From NCBI GenBank assembly GCA_033439685.1, contig JAUEDM010000010.1, positions 248,001 through 312,000 of the forward strand: a stretch of 64,000 nucleotides of DNA, given 5' to 3'. Shown here piece by piece: positions 1-8,587 of the stretch; the first letter of the stretch is position 1; the number at the start of each line of letters is the position of its first letter. The notes below the pieces were generated by a model that was not told the DNA's origin, ran no database searches, and saw only the letters and a program-made list of their open reading frames with translations. Origin of the DNA: Apodospora peruviana. Taxonomy: Eukaryota; Ascomycota; Sordariomycetes; Sordariales; Lasiosphaeriaceae. Made by a program: the position numbers and the translations under genes.

Positions 1-1
1 T

Positions 2-469
2 GAGGAGGAAGATCAAGCCAAGGCGGTTGTGAAAGCGTTTCCGCAGTTCGAGATGACGCCACCCGAGATACAAGATCTCATACGCAGGTGTACAACTGGA
101 GCACCGGAGTGGAATGACGGTTCTCATCGGAGCAAAGGTGGATGGGTGATCGCCCTCAGAAACGGGAAGCTGGTCCCCGGCGACACCCCTTCTCCTGTCG
201 GCGGTGGTCCTTGTGACAAGGACACCCAAGCGGTAGCAATGCAGTACTGGATGACTGAAGTCGACAGAGCAAGACTATTCATGCGGGAGATGTTGGAGTT
301 CCTTCGTGGTAGGAAGGATGGTGGGAATATGGATGGGAGTGTAGCCGAGGCAGAGTGTACTCCGGCTGGACTAGAAACAGGAGGTCAGCTGCCACGGTTG
401 TTGGGAGAGGTTCGGATGCGCCCAGCACTCGCGGATGTACTTGGCGAGCTTGAGCGCATTTCAGTTTGA
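2..469 (+). CDS. 3' part of an unknown protein gene (partial)
   Basis: The reading frame is open from the first bases of the window, so the gene starts upstream. It stops with TGA at 467-469. About 155 residues are visible: an acidic start, then a Trp/Gly-rich stretch (GGWVIALRNGK) and a helical-looking C-terminal part. No domain is recognised, and no intron signal is needed within the visible part. There is no internal ATG that would make a convincing start, so it is best read as a terminal exon. Confidence 0.5.
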   Translation, partial: EEEDQAKAVVKAFPQFEMTPPEIQDLIRRCTTGAPEWNDGSHRSKGGWVIALRNGKLVPGDTPSPVGGGPCDKDTQAVAMQYWMTEVDRARLFMREMLEFLRGRKDGGNMDGSVAEAECTPAGLETGGQLPRLLGEVRMRPALADVLGELERISV

Positions 470-679
470 TGCTTGATATGTCTTTTTGAATGGTTCTTGA
501 CCGTCTTCGTGGTGATGGGGACTCCCTGGTGAGATGTTAATTACGGGTATACTTGTTAGCAAGATTGGTCCCGTCAACAGCGAACGTATTGATTGCCACA
601 GTGCTATCAAAAATGGTATATACCTATGCATGGGAAAGGTCTCCCACAGTATCGGCGCCGGTTGCGTAAAGCTCAATGC

Positions 680-2551
680 TCAAGGGTTCTCCTCTGAGTC
701 CTCTCCAGCGGAACTCGCCGCCCGAATACGCGTCCTCGAAATTGCAAATATGATCGCCACAATCTGCGCCCAAGCCCGATCATCCTCCCATAAGTTCTGC
801 TGGAAGAAATCAAAAATCTCCTTTGTCTTGGTCTTCCAGAATGGGCCTATATTATTAGGGAAGTCCTCGTACTCCTCAAACTGATCGTCCGCCTCCCAAT
901 CACCGGATCCTGGTAATAGATTGAGTTGCACATTTCCGTGCATCAAAACATCACGTATCTGTCCTGGGTGCATTATTCCCAACACAAGCATCCAAAAAGC
1001 GTGCGTTGGCATGTAAGTTGCAAGAATAACTATCGCCCTCAATGATAACGTCTCTCCCGACATCCAGCGCAGAAGTTGGCTAAACAGCAAACGGGTTCGA
1101 TCCGACGAGAGCACCACAATACCGACCGTTACTGAGGTGGCGACACCCAGAAACGTGGATAATTTACCGGTGCCACTAGCCAGCAGGTCAAGATTCATGC
1201 CGAAGCACGAGGTGACGAAGGTGAGCGGGATGAAGATGAAGGCCAGCTGCGTCAGGCGGCGCACCGCTTCGGCTTCCTTGATGGACTGTCGCGACTCCTT
1301 CGGGAACTGCAGGCTGACCGTCCGCTGCATCATGTCCCTTATCTCCTCGCCAGTCTCCTTGACGATCTTTGCGAGATGAGTGTAGTCGGCCAGAACGTCG
1401 TCCCGAGCAGGTGTTGCGGGGATTAAATTGATGCTGTCGTATGACGTGGTGAATTTTCGCCTTAAGGTCTGGAACTGTGCCCACTCATTCTCGAAAAGTC
1501 CAACATCGTCGAAGACAGGTCGTGGGTTATCCCTGGGTTGGTGACGAAGTTCAGCTTGGCGCCTAAAGCGGTTCTCCAGGGTGGCCGCCAGGGTGGCCGC
1601 CAGGTTGAAAGCCACGAGCCGAGCATAAGGCAGAAGGAAATCCAAGGGCGAGTTGTCGGCAGCTCTCACGGTTTCCTGGCCAAGTGCCTCAATTTTTCGT
1701 ACGTTGTCCTTAAACACCCTTTGTGTGCCGCTGCATAAGATATGGTGTGCTTGGCGGGGTAAAATTGCGCAAGTCTCGAAGAGGCTCGTACGGGAATCAC
1801 ACCGCGGCTGAGAACCAGCAGGGCTGTGATGTTAATGGTTACCTGAGTTGGCATATGCTCTGACATGTATCTAGAGATTGTGATGACGTGGGAGAAGCTC
1901 ACTCTTGTCCGGTTGCAACATGTCCAACACAGCTCCGCTCAGCACATTGCTCCTTTCCACAGCACATAGGTTTCTGCCGTATGAATCGAACTCGATGAAA
2001 ATGCTCAGCTGGGAAGATGATGGATGGTGGGCTCCGCACTCTGTCGTCACCGACCCCATGATATAGATGTTTGTAAAGATGCCATGGGTTCATCTTAAAT
2101 TCAAGGGCCAAAAAGTCCACCATTTGACGATCAACGGACGTAGTGCTAAAAAGCAAAAAAAGACCAGCCTGGTCTGAACACTACGGAGGGAAGGCCGAGG
2201 ACGGAGAAGCCTGGCAAGCTCATTAACGCTGCTGGCCGTGTACCTGTGAAGCTTGCCCTCGATGCTGTGCAGGACAAACGCTTGTGTCTCACCCTTGGCC
2301 TCGATGCCGTAATGGGAAACTGGTTGTGTCGCACCCGTGTCCGGAAATCCTTTCGAGCTCAAAAAGTCGGCAAGCCAACAAAGTTTAAAGCCCTCAGGTT
2401 CCCAAGGAAGTGCGGTTTGGTACTCGGCGTAGGAAGAATACGACGACATTGGCTTGGACACGTCGATGTCGATTGAGTCGGTGTCTGAGATGGGCTCTGT
2501 CTCGTCTTCGTGTTCCTCGCTGAGAACTTGAATTATTTCGTCTGTAGACAT
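680..2551 (-). pseudogene. CorA-like (Mg2+ transporter family) protein gene, probably damaged
   Basis: The 3' exon (about 1717-680) encodes a helical segment, then a membrane helix ending in a CorA-type signature (PLTFVTSCFGMNLDLL) and a second hydrophobic helix. This is the layout of fungal CorA-like proteins, in which the GMN motif follows the first helix. A plausible N-terminal exon starts at 2551 (MSTDEIIQV) and is acidic and Ser-rich. A middle piece near 2150-1905 (FKMNPWHLYKHLYH) resembles the conserved central part of this family. The three pieces lie in different frames. Candidate splice sites (GTGAGC near 1905 with an acceptor near 1845; a short gap at 2190-2150) do not join them into one open frame, so a frameshift or decay is likely. 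The family is fairly sure; the exon structure is not. Confidence 0.5.
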
Positions 2552-2828
2552 TTTGTTGGTGCGCGCGTTACACGTAGGTGAAGTTGTAGATAGGTACCTA
2601 TGTCGTACAAGATGGCTGTTGAGCCACGGTGAGAGAAAGTTGAAAAACGATGGATTAGGGAAATGATGTCAAAGTTGTGGTTGCACGGGAACCTGTCGGA
2701 AACAACTTTCGGGCCTGAAATGGTGTAACCTCTATCATCCACGTGATATCAAGTCGAAATTCCTTAAGAAAATATATCGTCTTCTTGTTCCAGGCTCTGG
2801 ATAATATCGTGACGACATTCAACAAGAT
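2552..2828. other. Intergenic upstream region of the CorA-like gene
   Basis: This stretch precedes the start at 2551. I see AT-rich DNA with no convincing ORF or RNA gene. Confidence 0.4.
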
Positions 2829-2973
2829 TTAATGATGAATATATAACGTTATTATTATTATTCATACACCGCTGTGCCCTTGGGCGCGTCGGACCTTCAA
2901 ACTATTTACTGTACAGGAAAACCGTCCCCTTACGGGTCGGGTGAAAACCGGTACCAACTTAATGATGAATATA
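2829..2973 (-). mobile_element. 5'-truncated LINE 3' end with target-site duplications
   Basis: Two copies of the 15-mer TTAATGATGAATATA (2829-2843 and 2959-2973) flank about 115 bp. Read on the minus strand, the insert ends in an (AAT)n tail (plus strand ATTATTATTATT at 2848-2860) just before one repeat copy. A short insert with a tandem A-rich tail between exact 15-bp direct repeats is the classic product of abortive target-primed reverse transcription. The tail differs from that of the full-size LINE at 11.7-17.1 kb, so it belongs to another family. No coding capacity remains. Confidence 0.55.
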
Positions 2974-3939
2974 GCAATAGGTTGTTACATTGTGCTGTGC
3001 AAAGACTTAACTACGGCCTCCACAAAATCATGAGCTAAGGCCCGGAATGTAGTGGTAGTGCATGATTCTGGTGTCGAAGATCGATGACCTAGATGGATTA
3101 GCACCGTTGGAAGTATCACGTGGCTTCCAACCAGGATCGCGGAGATAGTTGTTATTACTCGTGTGCTGTAACGAAGGCAAGACTTCAGGGTGATAGAGCC
3201 GAGCTTCTGGTGTGGACCTGCCAATGCTCGCGATCAGCAGGGAGAACGTTCGGCAGGTGTTGCCCCGGCTCCACCGGTTGACTTGCTTCTGTCGCTTTGG
3301 GAAGGAGCGGTCTGGTAGCCTCGAACTCACTCACCCACTTGCCCTCCTATCTAATTGACCGCTCCTTCCTTTCCATTTCCTTCCAAAAACATCCTTGCGC
3401 GTAGATCCGTGCATGGTCCTTTCAACAACTGGACGTCGACGTCAAGGTCGCGCGGTCAAAGACTCAAAACCGCACAACTGCGTCAAGCTCAATTCTTCCT
3501 ATTCTCTTCCCTCCTCCTTGGACTTCCAGGCTTCAGAACATCTCAGAAGTCGGGTCAATCGCGTGATCTGCACATCGATCTTTCCCTCTCTCACCGGTCC
3601 GGTGTAAGGCTTACTCCGTCGCCCACTCTCGCGTATCCCTCCTCTCGCCCTTCCGAGCGAGAACACAATCATCTTCGCGACCGACTTTCACCCAGAAATT
3701 AGTCCAATACACCAGCAGGCGCTGCGGGATTTGAAAGGTTAGTGATTCTTGGTTTGCACCGGTGTGGCCGAGCAAAATCTCAGATAACGTCCTTCAAGGT
3801 AAAAACGAAAGTCCTACTGCTTGCCCAGCCTGATTTCTGTTCATCTCTGCCCACCTCAATTCATTTGGTGAAGATCCTTACTGGTGGCCGATTCTCCGAT
3901 AACCCGCGCTAATACTTAATACTTTTGTAGAAAATCACA
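2974..3939. other. Intergenic region with pyrimidine-rich leader of the next gene
   Basis: There is no supported gene. From about 3355 the plus strand becomes CT-rich (runs such as CTCCTTCCTTTCC), typical of fungal promoters and 5' leaders. A donor-like GTTAGT near 3738 and an acceptor TTTTGTAG at 3924-3930 could bound a leader intron ending just before the damaged start codon at 3940. Confidence 0.35.
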
Positions 3940-4827
3940 ATGTGACCAGTCGAGCCCGGAGAGCTCACAAGAGCGGTGCAAGACGTTGGAATCCTCCTCT
4001 TGAACAGAGGCCTCATCGATCTGGCCTTTATTGACGCCCTTGTCCATCGCTCGCCAGACTCCATCAGATCAAAGCATGGCCGCAAAAGCTTCCCACTGGA
4101 GATATGGATCATGATACTCGACTTGGTGTACACGACCGCCGACGACGACTATTGCCTCATACGCGCGCCGGAGATTAGGCGAGACGGCCAGCGGCGGAGC
4201 GTCGTCCTTTTCAACATCGTCGAGAAAAACGGTGCAACGAAACCGTACTGTAACGAGATCCGCAACGCGGTCCAGCTTGCAAATTATGATAAGTTTCTGA
4301 CTTGTCCAGACAGTGACGCCTCAAAGCCGTCAAACTCGAAGAACAGTTGTCCCTTCGTGTTATCGAAGTGTACCTTCGTGGAAATCCCAGCTGTAGCCAT
4401 CGAATGGGTCTCGTTTGAACTTCTTTACACGGCAATCAAAATTCCCGACGTTATTCAATGGGTAGATTTAGGCTCTTGCGCTTTATGTTCGGGGCCAGGG
4501 CATTTTTCCCGAATTTATGTTTCCTTCAAAAGCTGTTGAGATTAAATTACATCCGCTATGAACAACCGGTGGATTGTGGAAAGGTTCTGTGTCCGCTTTG
4601 TATGGGAATGGAATACGGGCCGAAAAGCTTCGCTCAGTCATATAGCGAAGAATTTAACGGTTATAAACGTTATTAACTGTGGCCTAATGGAAGAGGAAGA
4701 ATACCGCAAATGGTGGGAAGTGCGGTCTGAGGAGTTTGAATGGTCCATCGTAGGGATGGATTATACCGATTCCGATCATAACCACTGTAAAGACGAATCA
4801 TACGATGGATTATCGACGGAGTCTTGA
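3940..4827 (+). pseudogene. F-box-like protein gene, broken from its second codon
   Basis: An ATG in good context (CACAATG, 3940) is followed directly by TGA (3943-3945). The same frame is then open for about 197 codons. It includes an F-box-like stretch (FPLEIWIMILDLVY, about residues 48-61) and a cysteine pair (CALCSG). Continuity then moves to another frame near 4520 (LQKLLRLN, CPLCMGMEYG) and back to the first frame by about 4690, ending in EFEWSIVGMD and a stop at 4825-4827. The CxxC pairs recall the C-terminal zinc-ribbon-like segment of many fungal F-box proteins. The later frame change could hide an intron, but the second-codon stop and the change near 4520 look like lesions. The F-box assignment is moderate. 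Confidence 0.45.
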
Positions 4828-5227
4828 GGTTTCCAACCTCAGGTTAGGATGTTGCTGGCCGTGCCACGATAGTGGCACATATCCGCTTTGACGTTTGCTT
4901 GGAGAGCTGGGGAATTGATGCTGGGATATGAAGTAATGAATAGGTGGGTGGGTTGGAAGCAACATGGAGATTGAGAATGTTTAAGTAATAATTAGCAGCT
5001 AGTTACCCAGTTAGGTCCATAGATCAACTATAGCTGGCTGGTTCCCATCGACAAAGTTCGTATATAAAAGGCCAAAATTCTTGCCCCAAATACCTAGGTA
5101 ACCTATCCGCACATTCCAGTTACAAAACTTGGAGTCAGAAATCAGATACACGGCTGTAACATAGCTTGATGATGCTTCTACAGTTTGATCCTAAAACAAT
5201 ACACTACACTCACAAATCCGACAAAGT
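4828..5227. other. Convergent intergenic region with an orphan TATA-like box
   Basis: The region separates the 3' ends of the F-box-like gene and the xylanase. A strong TATA-like element (TATATAAAAG, 5061-5070, plus strand) is present, but no plus-strand ORF follows it. No RNA gene is recognised. Confidence 0.3.
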
Positions 5228-6014
5228 TCAACCCAGAGTGATACTCGCCGACCCGCTACTCCCCGGCCCACCAGTCTTTGTATACCCTTCCACCGCCATG
5301 ACCACATACACATGCCCGCCCAGCCTCATGCCGCGCTTGGCCCACTCGTCAAAGTGCGCCTTGGTCGTCACCGTCCCACCGACACGCTTCTCGGTGCGGA
5401 CGGACCAGTACTGCTGAAACGTCCGCGTGCCGTCGATCGACGGCTTGTTGGTGCGCGTGCTGGTGTACACCTCGAACGTGCCCTCGTTCTCGATGGTGAA
5501 GTTTCCTTTCGAGGTCCACGGCTCGTTGGGCGCCAGGTCCGCGTGCGACTCGAGGATGTAGTACTCGATTAGCGGGTTGCGCGTCCAGCCGTAGACGGCG
5601 AGGTAGCCTGGGCCCGTGGCGTTGTAGGTTCCGCTGTACTTGATTGTTCTGGAATTCTCGTTAACCTCGGGTGTTAGATACGCCCTGTCTGAATGAGAGA
5701 CGCGTGGTTGTTGTAGTAGGGACGAGAGGTACTGACCTGGCTCCGCCGCCTTGCCAGCCCTTACCGCAGACGAAACCGCCTTTGCTGTTCCAGTTTGCTG
5801 AGAAGGAGCCTCCGGCACCATTTGAACAGCGGATGTTGCTGCTGCCTTCGGACCAGTTCTGGAAATAGTAGCCGCCTTGCCGAGCCTCGATGGCGTTCTC
5901 GGTACTGGTGCGGCCTCGCGGTTCAGGTCCAATGACGTCGGGAGCAGCCACCACGCCTGGAAGCAATGCTGTGACTGCTGTCGCGACTGCAGAGAGGAAC
6001 TTGAGTTGGACCAT
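5228..6014 (-). CDS. Secreted endo-1,4-beta-xylanase, glycoside hydrolase family 11
   Basis: Two exons (6014-5737 and 5648-5228) are joined across an 88-nt intron with a GTCAGT donor and CCAG acceptor, giving 232 residues, the normal GH11 size. The start is the ATG at 6014, which gives a signal peptide (MVQLKFLSAVATAVTALLPG) followed by a short propeptide. GH11 hallmarks are visible: GGYYFQNWSEG near the start of the mature enzyme, the nucleophile Glu in PLIEYY (about residue 121), and the acid/base Glu in VMAVEGY (about residue 213). The enzyme hydrolyses xylan backbones outside the cell. No carbohydrate-binding module is attached. A GGCTAAA motif lies about 315 bp upstream. No defects are seen. 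Confidence 0.95.
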
Positions 6015-6327
6015 GATTCCCTTAATAACTGCGGTTTTTGGTCCTAAGTGAGGGACGGTATTAGGGGGAAGACGAAGAAAACTATTTGTTGCAATCCGTT
6101 TGACTGTGTAGTATCTATGATTTAATAGAACTTCAGCCGGTGAACTGGGTCTTATTCTTCTAGATATATCTCGACTCAAACATCGTATTATTTGGGTATC
6201 CTAGGTATGCGCACCAATCAACCGCAGAGCACAGTGCTATGACTACAATCCACCCCGATATAAACACTCACCTAACAAAACCCCATTACAGGGTTGCATT
6301 AAGACATCTTCAAACAAGGTTGAAAGA

Positions 6328-6334
6328 TTTAGCC
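6328..6334 (-). promoter_or_regulatory. Candidate XlnR/Xyr1-type site upstream of the xylanase
   Basis: The minus strand reads GGCTAAA, the consensus bound by the xylanase activator XlnR/Xyr1 in Pezizomycotina. It sits about 315 bp upstream of the GH11 start codon. The match is exact, but the motif is short, so function is inferred from position. Confidence 0.35.
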
Positions 6335-7349
6335 TGATCACGGTCAAGCTAAAGTTCTTAGCACAAGACACATGTTCAATTAATGTTACACGTATGTATA
6401 CGATGCGGAGAATGACGGGACGGGAATGGCGCACAACTACCGGTGGGATATTCTCCGAACGCCCCTTTTTCTGGGGTGCATGCATACAAGTACGTAAGGT
6501 ACGAGGGGATATATAATTGCCCAGTCCCTGACGTAGGGTCACCGCCGGCCGGAAGGATGTTGGTGATCGTCGCGTTGCCGGTCATAGGGAGGGGAGGACC
6601 TTCTTGGCAGTTACACTCATTGAACACCAGACAGAAGAACTTGGAAATGGTAATATCTAACCAAGTATGTTCTATCTATACCACCGAGGAAACTGTGTTG
6701 TGGGAAAGCTGTACAGTTGACGCCTAGTGGATGAGTGGTGTGCTTTCCTGACGAGTTTTGCCGCCTTAGCGATGGGCGCCGCCGCTTGGAAAACGCATTG
6801 GACTTTCTTAGCCGTCTTGTCCCGATCGAATAAAAGTTGGATATACGAGACATATCTAGGTAGTAGGTACTTGTAATGAAGACAATCCTAGCAGATCTCA
6901 TTGGCTGTATTCTTTTCCTGGACGATTAGCTGAAAGGGATCGTTTTTCAAATCCACCTCAAGCACCCATAGCGTTATGGCTGCCAGTTCATTCATTATAT
7001 GTGTAGATTGAGTTTCAGCTATTACTTAGACTACAGATGACCAAAACGTAGCCTTAATGTTTCTCGCTGGCGACAGCAATGGCAATAATTGCCTGTGCTT
7101 CTTTTGTTAGCGGCGTGCGGAACAAGCTATTCTCGGCTTGCTCAAAGTCACCTCGTTTTTACTGTAACACTCCAGTCGAATTTGTGCCTTCTTCTTACAT
7201 CAGCTACGTAAAAGCCCAAGTTCTGTAGGCATTAGCTACCTGGATACTACCATCGTTTATGAGTTAAAAAAGAGGACGCGTGAGGTAGTTATCAAAACTA
7301 AAGATGAAAAAACTCAAGAAGTAGAGAGAGATAAAAAGAAAATGAGATT
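6335..7349. other. Intergenic region between xylanase and tRNA-Met
   Basis: AT-rich DNA. Short ORFs on both strands (for example a minus-strand frame at 6627-6376 with a CNCQEG start) have no signal peptide, domain or splice support. No gene is called. Confidence 0.35.
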
Positions 7350-7453
7350 TGGGACCTGTGAGGCTCGAACTCACGACCTTTGGATTACTCCAGTGTTTAA
7401 CTGGATCATAGCGAGTATGAGACCAACACTCTAACCAACTGAGCTAAGGTCCC
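7350..7453 (-). tRNA. tRNA-Met (CAT anticodon, elongator type) with a 30-nt intron
   Basis: The minus strand folds as a cloverleaf. The acceptor stem GGGACCT pairs with AGGTCCC, followed by discriminator A. The D arm is GCTC...GAGT, the anticodon loop is CTCATA plus A, and the T arm has loop TTCGAGC. A 30-nt intron (about 7415-7386) interrupts the loop one base 3' of the anticodon, the universal eukaryotic position. The U31-U39 opposition matches elongator tRNA-Met of yeast. Minus-strand T-runs just downstream (plus A-runs at 7333-7342) can terminate Pol III. The mature RNA is 74 nt before CCA. Confidence 0.93.
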
Positions 7454-8023
7454 CTACCTTAGTTAATGGAAAGCAAAAGTCAAATTGAAGTTTAATTACG
7501 GATAGGTGGGTTGCGGGTGGAGGAAGGGAGGGTTTTGGTTCGGGACGGTGGGTGTTACACGAGTCATTCAGATGAATGCGTCAAATTCTGCTCCTTTGCA
7601 TGTGAATGGTCCCACTGTGGATTTATGGAATTATTTATTTTTTGAAAGAATGGCGGCAAGTGGTTATCGGAACTTATTGGAACAGGCGATGGTGTAAAGA
7701 AAATATGAGATTGGTGAGCCCCTTGTTAACCCGCAGATTGACAGTTATCACATGAAGAAATGCAATGGAGAAGGAGTAATTGGAAGAGCTTGCAGGGCGT
7801 TTTAGATAGTTAGTCAGCATTACAGCCATCCAACTTATGGGTTTTCATCGGCAACAGTGAAATGGCACAGATCAGATCAGAGCTTCTTCATTGGATACCG
7901 CAATTGCATGGTGCTGTCACCGCGACCATGACCACAGTCCTGCTGCAGCGCGCTTTCTCACCCAACTACCACGACCTCCCTTGCCAGGAACAGAATCTCA
8001 ATTTCTGTTCCCCAAGGAGCTCA
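7454..8023. other. Intergenic region, no gene seen
   Basis: Lies between tRNA-Met and the ubiquitin-like ORF. Only short unsupported ORFs are present (for example 7506-7697, plus). Confidence 0.35.
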
Positions 8024-8287
8024 TTATCTTAGGTGGCTGTCCGTAGAAATTATGCCTCCCTGTAGTCTCAGCACAAGATGAAGAGTTGACTCGTTCTGAA
8101 TATTGTAGTCAGAGAGCAACCTTTTCAGTTCCAGCTGCCTGCCCCCGTGCAACAATCTCCAAAAATTCCGGCTTTCCCACAAGCTTCCATGCTCCAGCTT
8201 GCGGAAGATGTCCTCCACGTTGGCGAATGGGGTGGTTCGAATCGTGTCGGTTCTTCCGGTTAATGTCTTCACGAACACTTGGATCAT
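8024..8287 (-). CDS. Divergent ubiquitin-like protein ORF
   Basis: From the ATG at 8287 the ORF encodes one ubiquitin-like domain of about 78 residues plus a nine-residue tail. The start (MIQVFVKTLTG) and end (STLHLVLRLQGG) are nearly ubiquitin, while the middle is strongly diverged. By alignment to ubiquitin, lysines 11, 48 and 63 are Arg, Arg and Asn, and the residue before GlyGly is Gln. The C-terminal GG is followed by nine residues, as in processed precursors. The frame stays open upstream to about 8473. An ATG-containing stretch with a GTAAGC donor near 8427 suggests an upstream exon, but its acceptor could not be fixed. It lies about 110 bp downstream of the HET-NB-ARC pseudogene on the same strand. 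Whether it is expressed or a decaying ubiquitin copy is open. Confidence 0.6.
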   Translation of the reverse strand: MIQVFVKTLTGRTDTIRTTPFANVEDIFRKLEHGSLWESRNFWRLLHGGRQLELKRLLSDYNIQNESTLHLVLRLQGGIISTDSHLR

Positions 8288-8587
8288 TTTGTTGCTGTCC
8301 AAGGTTGAGGTTTTGACTTGCCAGATATTTACTATGTTAGCATTCATTGGTAATCTACCTTGATTGGTCCCATAACTGATCCCTGGTAGGACGCAGTTAT
8401 TGTATGGTAGCTTGCTTACCTCTGTCTCCATGGCTGTCTTCAGCAACTTGCCCCGACAGACAGCCGGGACCAATATCCCGGCTCTTGTGTAAGCAGCCTC
8501 TACAGTTTTAAGGCAGAGTATCGCTTCGGCTTGTCGAGAGCTTGTGACAAGGGCACTGATGTACTGGATGACGCATCTCTCGTGAGA

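Noticed and set aside
6376..6901. Minus-strand ORFs starting with a CNCQEG patch as a secreted protein
   Set aside because: No signal peptide and no splice sites linking the two frames.
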